Source: Agelaius tricolor (taxonomy: Eukaryota; Chordata; Aves; Passeriformes; Icteridae). From it: 64,000 nt of DNA. The DNA is taken from the NCBI GenBank assembly GCA_023055355.1, contig JALJCS010000009.1, forward strand, positions 26,437,001 through 26,501,000. Reading direction: 5' to 3'. The translations under genes and the position numbers were made by a program. Below the pieces are notes generated by a model. That model was not told the DNA's origin. It worked only from the letters and a program-made list of their open reading frames with translations, and ran no database searches. Shown one piece after another: positions 36,197 to 47,364 of the stretch (the first letter of the stretch is position 1; every line of letters begins with the position of its first letter).

Positions 36197-39118
36197 AAGC
36201 GTTTCTTATCAGAAAATGTAGTTTTGTATTATATGACATGTTCCAGAAACTTTGTTTAGTCGTTTTTAACATGACAGGACACAACCCTACATAATCCATT
36301 GACCTGTATTAAATGAAAGAATGCTACAAGTTTTAGAAAAATATAGATAGAAGTTATATATGTAGGTTCTATTAAAATAATATCAAGTGGATTGCATATT
36401 TTGAGGAGTATCACTTCTCAAAAACAGATTTTACTATGGAAAGTATTTGTACTAAAGCTTTCTAAATTTAAAAGTTGTGCTGTGTAATAAGCAGTGAGTT
36501 AAGTGATTCTTATTGATTTTGCTAAGATTAAAGCATAGTTAAGTTTGATCAACAACTATCCCTGCAGTTTTGCTGGTGCATTTTCAGCTAAAAGAGGAGA
36601 CCCTTTTGGGTTGTTTTTTCAAATCTTAATCTGTACAAACTTCGTTCTATAAGATATGATGCATTCTTGTAATGGAGATAGCTGCTAGCTTGCAGTATAG
36701 CTCCCAACACGGTTTTAATCCAGATACTATATATTGACATTATCTCGGCTACAGCTCTTACTTAATCAACTGTCCTCATGTCCTTAAAGCAGAATGAATG
36801 TTAGAACTAAAAATGTGCCACTGATTGAACATCTCAGTCTTCATATTGATTAATATAATAGTTATTTTTGTAATATTATAAATTTTTAATTAGAGCCATT
36901 CTTGTTACTTGATTTCTATGTACTGGTTTTTATACATTAATCTTTATAAAAAATAAATATCTGTAACAAATGGTAGGAATGACTGGAAAAAATAAGGGGA
37001 AGAATGATATCAGGATCGAAGATGCTTTGTGGGTGTCATTTTTAGTACTGTTTCAAATGTGTATTTTTGTTCTAATTCCCTTTATGTTTATACTAGACAA
37101 ACCTATTGCAGCATGAAGGAACTGTTTTGTGTCCAGAAGTCATTGCAAAGTGGCAAATATTGAATTTTTAATGTTCCCTACTGAATATAACTGGGGAAAG
37201 ACACATTTTCTAAGAGGTTTTGTAGATTGTTTTGTTTTGTGGGTTTTTTTTCCTAGAGGAAATGTGAACTAAATTTTTCTACTGTGAGGCATTTTACATA
37301 TGCTGTATAAGACTTATACATGTATTGGAGTAATATTGAAAAATTCAGTAAAGTACAAGAATAAAAAGAATGGAAAACAGGCTCAATTTTGTTTTGTTTT
37401 TGTTTTTAAAAATAAAAATGTTTTGAATGTCACTTGACAAACAGCAACTGATGACAGTGGGAAAAGCTTTGGAACCGATATTTTGTCAGGGATTTTAATA
37501 AACAGTAAGAGTCCTTTGTAATAATACTGAAAATACTTCACCAGCAGAAAAAAACCCCATGCTTTTGCTGTGATCATCTATTTTTGCAGAAAAGAAATTT
37601 GATATTTACTGAAATCTTAGCATCTGTCTTAGCAACCTCATTGTGGAAGGATTGATAGATATATTGACAAATTATGCAGCAGAATACAAAAAGCTAAAAC
37701 TGATTACAAATAAGTTTTCTTGCCTTTTGATGACCTTTTATTTCTTAACTGGGGTATTGTGAGCTTCAGAGTCAACTGGAGAACACTTGTCTTGGGAGGT
37801 TATCATCCTTTCCTCACTCTGTTACATTCACCTGCCCACTGATACCAGAAAAATGTATTTCTGATAAATGTGAATGCTTCACTAGTTAGAGATCAAAAGC
37901 AAATGTAAGAATTGTACCAGGACTGCTTATGGGCGTTTTGACATAGGGCTGATTCATGTCAGGCAAAAGGATTCTGTGATTTTCCTTTTTCTGGCCTGTA
38001 CAGATGCTTGAGCTTTGATTCACTTTGTAATAGAAGGAGCATGAAAACCAGTATACTTTTCATCCTCACTAAGGACTGAAGTCAAAATCTCCTTTTCAGT
38101 GGTAATTTCTGAACACCAATATAACCAAAACAGCTATAGCTATAGCAAGATAACTGGAGTCCCTGCTCAGAGCTGCTCCCCAGCTCTTCAAAGCTTGGAT
38201 CTGCTTTGGCTGAGTGATTCTCCTTTGGTACCACCTGCTGCTCATATGCACTGGGCATCCTTCCCAGGGGCTTCCAGCTAGCATTGTGTAAGTACACACT
38301 GGAAAGGCTGCATAATTCATGAGGACATAGCTAACGTATCTGCCTCTTGAAAAATGTCCTGAAAGCACTTCTAAACTTAAAGAAAGATCCTACTTTGTCT
38401 TCTGGGTCTAGTAAAATACAAAAGGTTTTGGGAGGATTTGCTGTTTGTTTTGTTGCAATTGTTTCCATTGTGAGACTTCAGCAATTTTGAATGAAAGTCC
38501 TTTTCCTTCAGCTGAGGCTTCCAGAGGATGATTTGAAATCAAAAGTTAAAGAAGGGATAGGCATTGTGTGTATATCGCTAATGCTGCATCTTTTGTCTAC
38601 TGAAGTATTTGTAAGCTAGCCTTTAAGTCCATCAAAGATACATTTCAGTGTTTTCTCTACATGTCTTCTGCTTATCCTTATTTTCTCTAGCATTAGGTAT
38701 ACTCAGAAATACATCTATTACTTATACACTCTTCTCTATGTGTCAAACAGAATTTGTAAGTCATTTATGTGAGCACTACACAGTAAACCATTCTCATACA
38801 GTGTACTAAATATTAAATATACAGCATAATGTGCTAATAAAACGTTGCTAACATAAGTAGGCCACCTAAATTAGAGACTAAGCCAACTCTGTGATTAACT
38901 GTCTCATCTCCTGAATTCCTGAACCTTTGGAAGGCTTTGGTAGGAAAAATAAAGTATAGCATATAAATATTGACAAAATTATTAACATCTAAAACCAGGA
39001 GGAGAAAAAACAAACTATATTTGACCATTATAGCAATTAAGAGTAGATTAATAAATTTGTTATCAGCTATCACATTGTACATGTTTGTATGAAGCCTGAG
39101 GGAACAATAGTATGTGAA
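36197..39118. other. AT-rich non-coding DNA, no gene recognised
   Basis: Unique AT-rich sequence. A 14-bp perfect palindrome GCTATAGCTATAGC lies at 38133-38146. No exon or transposon was recognised. Confidence 0.55.
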
Positions 39119-39306
39119 TTGGCAATGGAACAGGCTTCCCAGGAAACTGGTCACAGCACCAAGCCTGACAGGGTTCAAGAAGGATTTGAACAATGCTCTC
39201 AGGCACATGGTGTGACTCTTGGGGTGTCCTGTACCGGGTCAGGAGTTGGACTTTGATAATCCCTGTGTGTCCCTTCCAATTCAGCATATTCTGTGATTTT
39301 ATGATA
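39119..39306 (+). mobile_element. CR1 retrotransposon 3' end (avian type)
   Basis: This is the best-preserved repeat of the window. Landmarks are GGCAATGGAACAGGCTTCCC (39121-39140), TCACAGCACCAAGCCTGACA (39151-39170), CAATGCTCTCAGGCACATGG (39191-39210), TGTGACTCTTGGGGTGTCCT (39211-39230), GGAGTTGGACTTTGATAATC (39242-39261) and CCCTTCCAATTCAGCATATT (39271-39290). It ends in CTGTGATTTTATGAT, the short 3' microsatellite characteristic of avian CR1. The copy is 5' truncated, as most CR1 copies are. It keeps only the end of the reverse-transcriptase ORF and the 3' UTR. It supports an avian origin for the window. Confidence 0.95.
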
Positions 39307-42300
39307 CATCTTCATTAATCCAAGGCTTCAAAAGCAATATTACAGAATCATTTCTATGAAATGCTAGTTGAGAAAAGTTGTCTGAGATTCACAACCATGT
39401 TTCTGCCATGGTGGTCATGATGATATTACCATTCAGACAAAAAGTTGTGACTGTGTGATGTCCTGAGGTTACTGAGGAGGAGATGGGAGTTGTTTTACAC
39501 TGCTGAATACTGGGGACTTCAAAGGATCTGTGCTAACTTCAGCAGGTAGAGAAATGTCACTTGTTTTATCCAGAAAGGAGCCTTGAACTTCCCTCCTTTT
39601 CAGCATATCTCCTGGGAAGGCTGTGTCACATCAGCACTGTGTTGAGCAGAACAATGTGCCAGAAGGGAGAACGTAAAGATGGGCCCAGCTGGAGGTCTGG
39701 CCTAGAACAGCATCTTGTCAGAACCTCAGGGACCTGTGGTGATGACCTTTTTTTGTTTGTGGCACAGATGAGGTTTGCTTCAGCAGGATAGCTTTATTCA
39801 GTAAAGAAAATGTGATTGTACTGGGGCTTTTTTATCCTTTGTTGTAGAATTTCTGTCAGGAACTTTGACCAGATTTTCCCTCTGAATTTAGCATCTTCCT
39901 AGCAGATGTACAGACGCTAAGGAAGGTGCATATGCCTCACAGGAACTTTATTTTTGCTCAGCTGCAGTTCAGAAACAGCCATCCTATTCACTAGCAAACA
40001 CGTGAATACAGGATCTTTATACTAAAACTCTTATTTCTATATTTAAAATTCCAGCATGGTATGGTGAGGGGAAGGTATTTGGGGGTTAATAAGGAATGTG
40101 TATTCTTCAAAGCAGCCCCACCTCCAAAAAAAATGTCCACAGCCTTATAAAATACCTGGTTTGTGTCCTAAAATAAAGCATGTATTTCATGCTCTAAAAG
40201 TCTGAGGTTTGTAGCTGAAAAAGATTAAGTAAATAATTCAGAATTTGTTATGTTTACTTGTTAATAATTAAGCAGGTTAGTCTGTGTACTTTTTATAGGC
40301 ATTGAACTTTATTTATTTATTTTTATTTACTTGGCTCGTGTTCTGATTCTTAAATTTGAAGAAGTTTCTGCCAAGGAAGAGATCATGAGAGAAAAGGTAT
40401 CAAGGAGTTAAGTACTGCACAGGAAACAAAATCTGTAGGGACACATAATCTCTGGAGAGAATGGAGAATTGTCATCTCTCACTTCCCTTCTGCATTCCTC
40501 CAGACTAATCTCTAGTGCTTGAAGGGAATTAAATTTTAAAGGTGATAATGATTTTTCAGACAAAAGCAGCACCTTTGATTCCTACTTTGTGTTTTCGGAG
40601 ACAGAGAGGTCTCTCTTTGTTAGGAGGTGACATTTGGTTCCTCTCAGTCAAAATTCCAGCTGTGTTCCATTTCAGAAATAGCTCAGAAATTTGAATGAAA
40701 ATATTGATAACAACACATCATGTGGCTGTTTTCCTGTTATTTGAGTGAGATACAGTCTGGGGAGATGCTGTAAACTGACAGATTGTAAAGTCTGACATCC
40801 TTGTCTTCTGAGGAGGTACGGAGAGGCCACAGCAGCATGAGTTGCTCTCCCAGCCACATTTGGAACCATTCATTGAGAGACTGCATCCTGTGGCAGGTGG
40901 TAGTTCAGTCCAAGTGGATCAGTCTGGGCAGATTTCAGTGGTAGTGAACAAGCAAATAGCTTTCCAGGCTCCTCTTGAATCTCAGTATCTGTCACTTGAG
41001 AAGAGAATGTGATGAGAAGCAAAATGATTCTGTATTTTTGTCCAGTAATTTTTGCTTGTTGTTTTACATAGCCTAGCCCTGAGCATAGATTGAAATAGAG
41101 AAAGAGAAGAGACCTGGTTCTCCCCTCCTCCCTTGCCCACTGCTAATCACATTCTTTTCTTATCTTAAGTAAGGCCACTGCCTAATATTTCTGAATGTTT
41201 GAACTGTTTCTTTGGTCTTGGCAGAATAAGATATCATTTGATATTTTCACTCACCTTTTCCAAAGGGGAGACAAAGCACAGGGTAGTGTGAAAAGTCAGC
41301 TGAAGTGATCGGCATTAAAAGACAAAAGCTGCTGAAATGTGAGAGTGATCTTTGGACTGTATATTAAAAATCAAAGATTTTAAAAGACTGTTTATGTGAA
41401 AATTAATAGCCTGATTTTGTTGACAGTTGAAGTCTTCAACTGTTACCATGGCATGTTTTAATTCCCTGTCTGCACTGGTATTTCCTTCTGAAGAAATACA
41501 CAGGCTCATTGCTCTGATATTAAAAATGCCATTTGCTTCTCATGTTCCAGGTGGTGATTCCTTTTAAGTAAACTTATGGTACCTGAAGTGAAGGCATATG
41601 AACCTCTCAGACAGCATTACAGATGCTCCTTTTTCTCCATCATGTGACTGCTGCCTTCAAAGATCATTTTGTCCTGAGCCTAGACAGTTAATCCAAATCT
41701 TTCACAGAGATAAATATGGGCAGGCAGTACTTTTCAAATAAAATTGAGTGGTGCACAGGGAACTTAAATTGTTTCCTGAATTACTTTTTCATGTGTGAAG
41801 GGTGTAACTGTAACACAGTTGTTTCTTTAAATTTTTTCTGTACATGTACAAACCTTCCTTCCCCACAAAAAAGCCAAAGCGTATCCAGTTCATTATCTTA
41901 TACTTCAGACCAGGTCATTGATGTGCTTTGGGCAGTTGTCTTCAGAAACTCTTCAGATAATGTCTTTATCATGGAATTTAATGCTAGTCACTTGATTTAT
42001 TTTTTTTCCCCCCAGACATACAAGCTTGACTCTTGAGAAAAGTTACAAATATCTCAACTCTAGTTCTCAGTGGACCAAAGTCCATATCACCATTACTACA
42101 GTCAGTAAGAGCTGCCCTGTGGTTGTAAGTCCAGTGAAGGGTTGAAGCAGCCCCAAAACTTGACCATTCAACATGGTCCCTTAGTTCAAAGCCAAGGGGT
42201 AGTGGTGAGCCTGTGTGAGACAATCTGTTCTTCTGCTAGTAATACTGTCCTGAAAATGAGGGGATTTCAAGCTTTAAGTGTGCCAGATAAGACTTTTCCA

Positions 42301-44687
42301 CAGACATTAAATTCTCACACTTTTTTTTTTTTTGTTACAGTGTTTTTGTCATGCACTGCCCATTTTGCTGAGAATATACTTTTGCCCAAGTTTCATGCCA
42401 GGTTGAATCTCAAAAGAGACCGAGAGATTTACAAGTACTCTCACAGTGAATCATGTCTGAGATTCTTTTTTACTCCTATATTCTTAGCATTAATAAACAG
42501 TGATTTCTTTCATTCAATTGCTGCTGGACTTTAGTTTGTATGTGTGATGACTGTGTTTGGAAGGAATTGAACTGGAGTGATGCTAATATAATTTATCTTA
42601 CTCTTTGAATTTTGTTCTTAAATGTAGGATCTTAAAAAGAGAAGATTTACCATCCTACAATATTCCCTCTCCCACCATAACCTCAAGAGAAAATGTAAAT
42701 AAAATTGACACCTTCTTTACATTTTCTTGAATGGAATGTGGTTATTTCAGTTTCACTTAATCTGATGATAGGTCACTGAACAGTGTTTTTTTCATTAGTA
42801 GGAAATATCAGAGGGCCATGCAGCCTATAAGGCATCAACATAAGGAAATGAAAAACTGTGTATTGTTCCTCTTGTTTGCATTTTCAGCAGTACAGGATGT
42901 TCTTGTTGCTGTACAATCAATTAGCATAGTGGAAGAGGCATTTTTAATTTAGGATTGTTTAAGTTATTAATTTCTATATTTCTTAATTTTGTGGTAGATC
43001 TCATTCTGGTTAGATATTTAAAAAGCAGAGTTAGTAAATGTGCCTCATTTACTTCATCCTGAAAAGCACATTTTGCTAGGAAATCACCATGGCCTAAGTC
43101 AAGCCTCTCTGAAGACTGATAGACTTACAGCTTTGAGCCCAATAAGTCTCTAGTGAGCCTATGCTGTGAAGTATTCACCTCTGCTTTGTACAGGGAGTTA
43201 ACTTTCATGTAAAAGTGAAAAAAACAAAGTGGTTTCCTGAATTGCACGCAGAGTTTTTCACTCCATTGATGTCATACAGATGCATCAGATTTTGAAGGTA
43301 TTACTTGATATGATATAATTTGAATCACCAATACCCTGTTGATCTAAGTTAAACCACAAGGTTTAAACATGGAGGTTGGAATTGAAAACAAAGTGTATGG
43401 CCTGGAAACAGCTGTTTTGGTCCAACAAATTACCATCCCAAGTATAAGGCTTGATTAATTTAAATCATGTATAAAAACAGTTATGAAAACTGTGGCAGAA
43501 ATGTTGCCTCTAATTAAATTCAGGCATTCAAATGTTTAGAAAGGATCAATTAATGATTGTGAAAATAAAGTAACTGTAACAGTTATACAGACTCTTGTAC
43601 AGCAGTTCCTGGCAAAAATTACAGCTGACAAGAGGGTAGCTTGTCATCATGAGTAGTTGTACAAATGCTCAAATGCCAGTAGGCCAAAGAAGAGAAACTG
43701 AGACTTTTGACTTGGATTTAATCCTCTGCAGAATTTGAGGAGTCTAAACATTGCTGGAGGTCTGACTGATTAATGTGTTTTAAAATAAAAAACTTTCTCT
43801 TGCACCTTGTGATCAGATTTTCCCAGGCTCTTTCCATGCTTTTCAGGCTCCCCAGTACCACCCTCTCTTACTGGGCTTGCTCAGCAGAGCCTTCTCTCCC
43901 TGCAGCACGTTGTGTGCCAGCAAGCTCAGAGTGGTGCAGCTGGTAGCTGAGGTAGACATTAGGCAAACAGTACCATTTTGTACCTAATAGTATCGCTTGA
44001 ATCAAACATATCTTCATGCAATCCATAGCAGCATTTAAAGGTCAAAACTGCATCCTCATTACTCAATATCTAGGCCTTTTGCTTTGCTTTATTCATTGTC
44101 TGTGCAGATCTGACAGACTGTTCCAAACCATCCTTCTGTAATGCTGGAAAGTGCTAACAGCCACTGTTCAACAAGTCTCTCTCTATTCAGGCAACTGCAG
44201 ACCATAGGAAAGCACAAGCATTTGTTGCACATCCTTAGATCAAGCAAAATAAACCTCGTTCCCTGCAAACAGTGGAAGCTGCCATCCAGCAGCCTGTGCT
44301 GAGTACACTCAGGACTGAGCCACACAGGCTGGGGGATTGTCACAGGGAAATTTCTGCGAATGCTGCTGGAGACATTGTTTGATTGTAATGACCACAGGTA
44401 GAAAGCACCCAGAAAACAAAAGGAAAATGGCAAGATCTGAAAAGAAATTGTGCGCATGCCTGAGAGAAAGAAACAGAAGCATCCCTGCAGTAGCCAGGAA
44501 CTGGTGGGAAGTCAGACTTGGAAACAATGAGCCTGAAAGCCTACTGTTGTTATATCTTCTTTATTTGAGAAAGCAACACTTTGTGAAGGCTCTCCAAAGA
44601 TGAGTTCATTCTCATGAGTAATTTCTTCTCATCTATAATCCCAGTAGTTAAAATATCTTTGTGGCTAGCTATGAAAAACCCCCACTA
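39307..44687. other. Non-coding DNA, no gene recognised
   Basis: About 5.4 kb of unique sequence. A (TTTA)n-like patch occurs at 40309-40331 and an 11 to 12 T run near 42321. The open frame at 42142-42534 (130 codons) encodes nothing I recognise. Confidence 0.55.
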
Positions 44688-44806
44688 GCAAAATAGATAT
44701 ATTATTTTTATAATATATAAACAATTTCTTAATTTTTAAATTACTTTAGTAATTTTTCTAAAATTATATTTTTAGGAAATTTATATATATATATTATTAA
44801 AGAATA
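44688..44806. repeat. Nearly pure A/T stretch with (TA)n core
   Basis: About 120 bases contain only a handful of G or C and include a TATATATATATATT core near 44782-44795. It may act as a DNA-unwinding or matrix-attachment element, but composition is the only evidence. Confidence 0.7.
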
Positions 44807-44840
44807 CCAGCCATTTTAGTTAGTCCTGCCACACTCAAGC

Positions 44841-44898
44841 TGGCATTTGCTTTGGACACAGGTTCTTACTGGCATTAGCTTTGGACACAGGTTCTTAT
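44841..44898 (+). repeat. 29-bp tandem duplication, two copies
   Basis: TGGCATTTGCTTTGGACACA plus GGTTCTTAC (44841-44869) is repeated as TGGCATTAGCTTTGGACACA plus GGTTCTTAT (44870-44898). The copies differ at two positions, so the duplication is fairly recent. Confidence 0.95.
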
Positions 44899-45756
44899 GT
44901 GGAAAGTCAGCACTTGAGAGGAACAAAGGGAACTCACTGGTCCTGCAAGGAAGCAGGAAGCTTGACTGGAATGGATTTGGCACTGTAATCTAAGTGAACC
45001 TCTTAAAACAGGGATTGGAAACTGTGCCAATCTGGTCCCTAAACCATATTCTGAATTGGTGAAGGAGGGTTCCCAACTTCTTCTTTCAGTCTTCAAAATG
45101 CTTACTTTTTCCTCGGCTGTGTGATAGCCACTTCTGAGCATTTTGGTAGTTAACAGTGTATGGCACTAGGTCTGCTTTTGGTTCTTTGTTTCTTCAATGC
45201 AGCCTGTGGAGAGGTTTTCTGAACATTTTAGTCCTTAAAGCCATTTCTAGTTGAAAATATGAAAATGTTATACATGTTTTTCATTAAAAAAAAGAAACTC
45301 TTTAGACTCAACCTATTAGAGAACTTACCTCTAACTTTTTCCAAAATTCATTTGAATGACAAACATAACAGGCAAAACTTTGGTTGTGATACACATTTGT
45401 TTTTATCCCTAAGATGAATTAAACGACACTTAATGGAAAAAAATTACTTTCTTGAAGCATGCAATCTTAGAAATCACTCCCTACTTATTTTGTGTCTAGC
45501 TGTATAACTTCCCTCCCTGAAGCATGTGCATAGCATAACATTTGAAATACTAGTACATTTAGTTCATTTTTTTGTCACCTGTGCACTGCATGCAAATGTG
45601 TAGGACTTTGTTTTGTCTTCCTTCAGATAGGTGTATGTTTATATGTATACAGCATTCCACCCACTTCCCCACTGAACACCAGCTATTTGACTGTTATGGA
45701 AACTCAAGGTTTTTTGTGTGCAAATCCCTAAATATACTAATTTCTTTTCTTTACAG
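44899..45756. other. Non-coding DNA upstream of exon-like segment
   Basis: Unique AT-rich sequence. The last 30 bases form a good branch-point and pyrimidine tract (ACTAATTTCTTTTCTTTACAG) leading into the exon-like segment. Confidence 0.5.
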
Positions 45757-45816
45757 CAGCATAAGAAAGAAGTGTTGAGAGCTGCTCTTAACCCTTTTGG
45801 AGGCCAAAGTCAAAAG
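45757..45816 (+). CDS. Exon-like 60-bp segment, protein not recognised
   Basis: A strong acceptor (CTAATTTCTTTTCTTTACAG) ends at 45756 and an AAG|GTAAAA donor begins at 45817. The 60 bases between are exactly 20 codons, and only one of the three frames is open, reading QHKKEVLRAALNPFGGQSQK. An NAGNAG acceptor could shorten it by one codon. The peptide contains an NPF tripeptide, the type of motif bound by EH domains, but 20 residues do not identify a protein and I do not recognise it. It could be an internal coding exon of a gene whose other exons lie outside the window, a noncoding RNA exon, or a chance pairing of splice-like sites. Confidence 0.25.
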
Positions 45817-46179
45817 GTAAAACCAAATGCTAATGTTTGTGTTTCTGAAGGTGTTGACATCATAATTGTTTGGAAATGCTGTTTCCTTATCACATCTAAA
45901 CTGAGATTTCCCACAGGAGAAAAGCAGAGATACGGTAAGAGGAATCAAAACATTATTAGGCCTCTTTAAGAGCCACCAGCATATCTGGGCATAAATTATA
46001 GAGGTAAGTTACAACTGGTAAACTGCAATTATCTGTTTTACTTAATATGAAAACATTGGTGTTGAGAGTCAATGGGAATTTCAGTAGGATTTAATATTGC
46101 TAAGGATTTAATGATTTTTGTCTCACTATTACTTGATAGTTTTTATGATATATAAAGTTTTTTCAAATTACAGTAAAAC
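45817..46179. other. Non-coding DNA, possible repeat half-copy
   Basis: GAGTCAATGGGAATTTCAGT followed by AGGATTT at 46066-46092 recalls half of the palindromic repeat found just downstream. It is too short to annotate as an element. Confidence 0.4.
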
Positions 46180-46252
46180 AAATCCTGTAGCTCTTTTCTC
46201 AGGCAAGAGTCCCTCAATGGGAGTTTTGCCTGAGTGAGAACTGAATGAGGTC
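46180..46252. mobile_element. Ancient palindromic MITE-like repeat, copy 1
   Basis: AAATCCTG (46180-46187) leads into a hairpin at 46198-46234. CTCAGGCAA pairs exactly with TTGCCTGAG, and the stem continues through CCC/GGG to a 5-base loop TCAAT. The order AAATCCTG, CTCAGGCAA, CAATGGGAGTTTTGCCTGAG fits a palindromic repeat I recall from reptile and bird DNA whose outer arms end in CAGGATTTGGCCC. The right outer arm is eroded here. I cannot give a family name. Confidence 0.65.
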
Positions 46253-46640
46253 TAAATAATTAGCAATTAAAATATTCAGTTATTGTGCTACTGTATATAA
46301 CAAAGCACTGGAGGTATTAAAAATTGCTAATCTCCTTCTTATTAAAATGTTAACTGCTAAACATAATACAGTTTTGCATTTCTATCATTCATTTTTGCAG
46401 TTCATTAGTAGAGGTGAAATGTTTGTGACAAATAGTCATTTGAACTTTTAAGGGATTGACTTTGTTTTCCTGGCATTTTAGTTAGTATTTCCAACTGAGT
46501 TAATTTACAAGCAGAAGTTTTTGTGTAAGCCATGGATTTTAGTAAAAAACCTGATCATGAGCAACTTCTCACATGCCGTTCATCAGTATTTGCAGGAGAA
46601 AGCCATTGGTAGGCTACTCCTCAGGAGGCAGGGCTGGGGA
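46253..46640. other. Non-coding DNA, no gene recognised
   Basis: Unique AT-rich sequence between two repeats. No feature identified. Confidence 0.5.
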
Positions 46641-46692
46641 GTTTGAGTATGTAATTTATGTATGTTTATGGCAGTTTGAGTATGTAATTTAT
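46641..46692 (+). repeat. 19-bp direct repeat, period 33
   Basis: GTTTGAGTATGTAATTTAT occurs at 46641-46659 and again at 46674-46692, exactly, separated by GTATGTTTATGGCA. This is a short recent tandem duplication. Confidence 0.95.
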
Positions 46693-47243
46693 ATACATTT
46701 TGATTAAGCAGCTTCTTGTAATGGACTCCAGTGATAGGTTAAGGGTTGTCCAAAGGGTTTATGGCACAGTTTTCAGTGAGACACTGGCATGTGAACAGTT
46801 CAGCAACTGGCTAAGGAGCAAAGCTGTGCACCACAGGCCTCTTAATTAGCACATGAGCTCTTTATTACCCTGCTAGTTAATGTAAGGGCCAGACTGTGTT
46901 CTCATCCTGCTTCACAGTGCAAAAGAATGAGCGAGATGCATCTCCTGTCTCCTTCCTCATGTAGCAGCAGAGGAAGTGTGGGAAGGGAGAGTCATATTTG
47001 GTGTTAGAGAACAGAGTGGTGAGTGAAGGTGGTAACTGGTAGAGGAAGAAGATGAGTTTATGAAAAGATTTGGTGGCAGGTGAATTTCCCAGGGGAAGGC
47101 GACACCCTCAATGCTATTTCCCCCATAGTCACTCCCTGGAGTAGATTTTGTTACTATGCCTAAAGGGTATTTTTTTTCCTAATCTTTCTTTAGAGACATT
47201 TAGACCTAGGCATTTAATTGTGCCATATAACTTTTGGCAATTC
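46693..47243. other. Non-coding DNA, no gene recognised
   Basis: Unique sequence with no identified feature. Confidence 0.5.
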
Positions 47244-47364
47244 AGGCCATGATTCTGCAAGGATTTACACGTGTATTTCACTTACAGCATTATGACTAAT
47301 CCTGTTGAAATACATGAGATTAATTGCAGGACATAAAGTTAGGCATGTATATTTGTCTTTGCAG
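47244..47364. mobile_element. Ancient palindromic MITE-like repeat, copy 2 (different family)
   Basis: Complementary arms share one centre. CTGCAA at 47255-47260 mirrors TTGCAG at 47359-47364, and TAATC at 47297-47301 mirrors GATTA at 47318-47322, both about position 47309.5. Blocks AGGCCATGATTCTGCAAGGA, GACTAATCCTGTTGAAAT and ATAAAGTTAGGCATGTATAT follow an amniote palindromic repeat I recall (GGCCCTGATCCTGCAAAC, then AGTAGTCCCATTGAAGTCAA, then AAAGTTAAGCACGTGCATAA). It has no coding capacity. It is likely a non-autonomous DNA transposon fossil. Confidence 0.75.
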
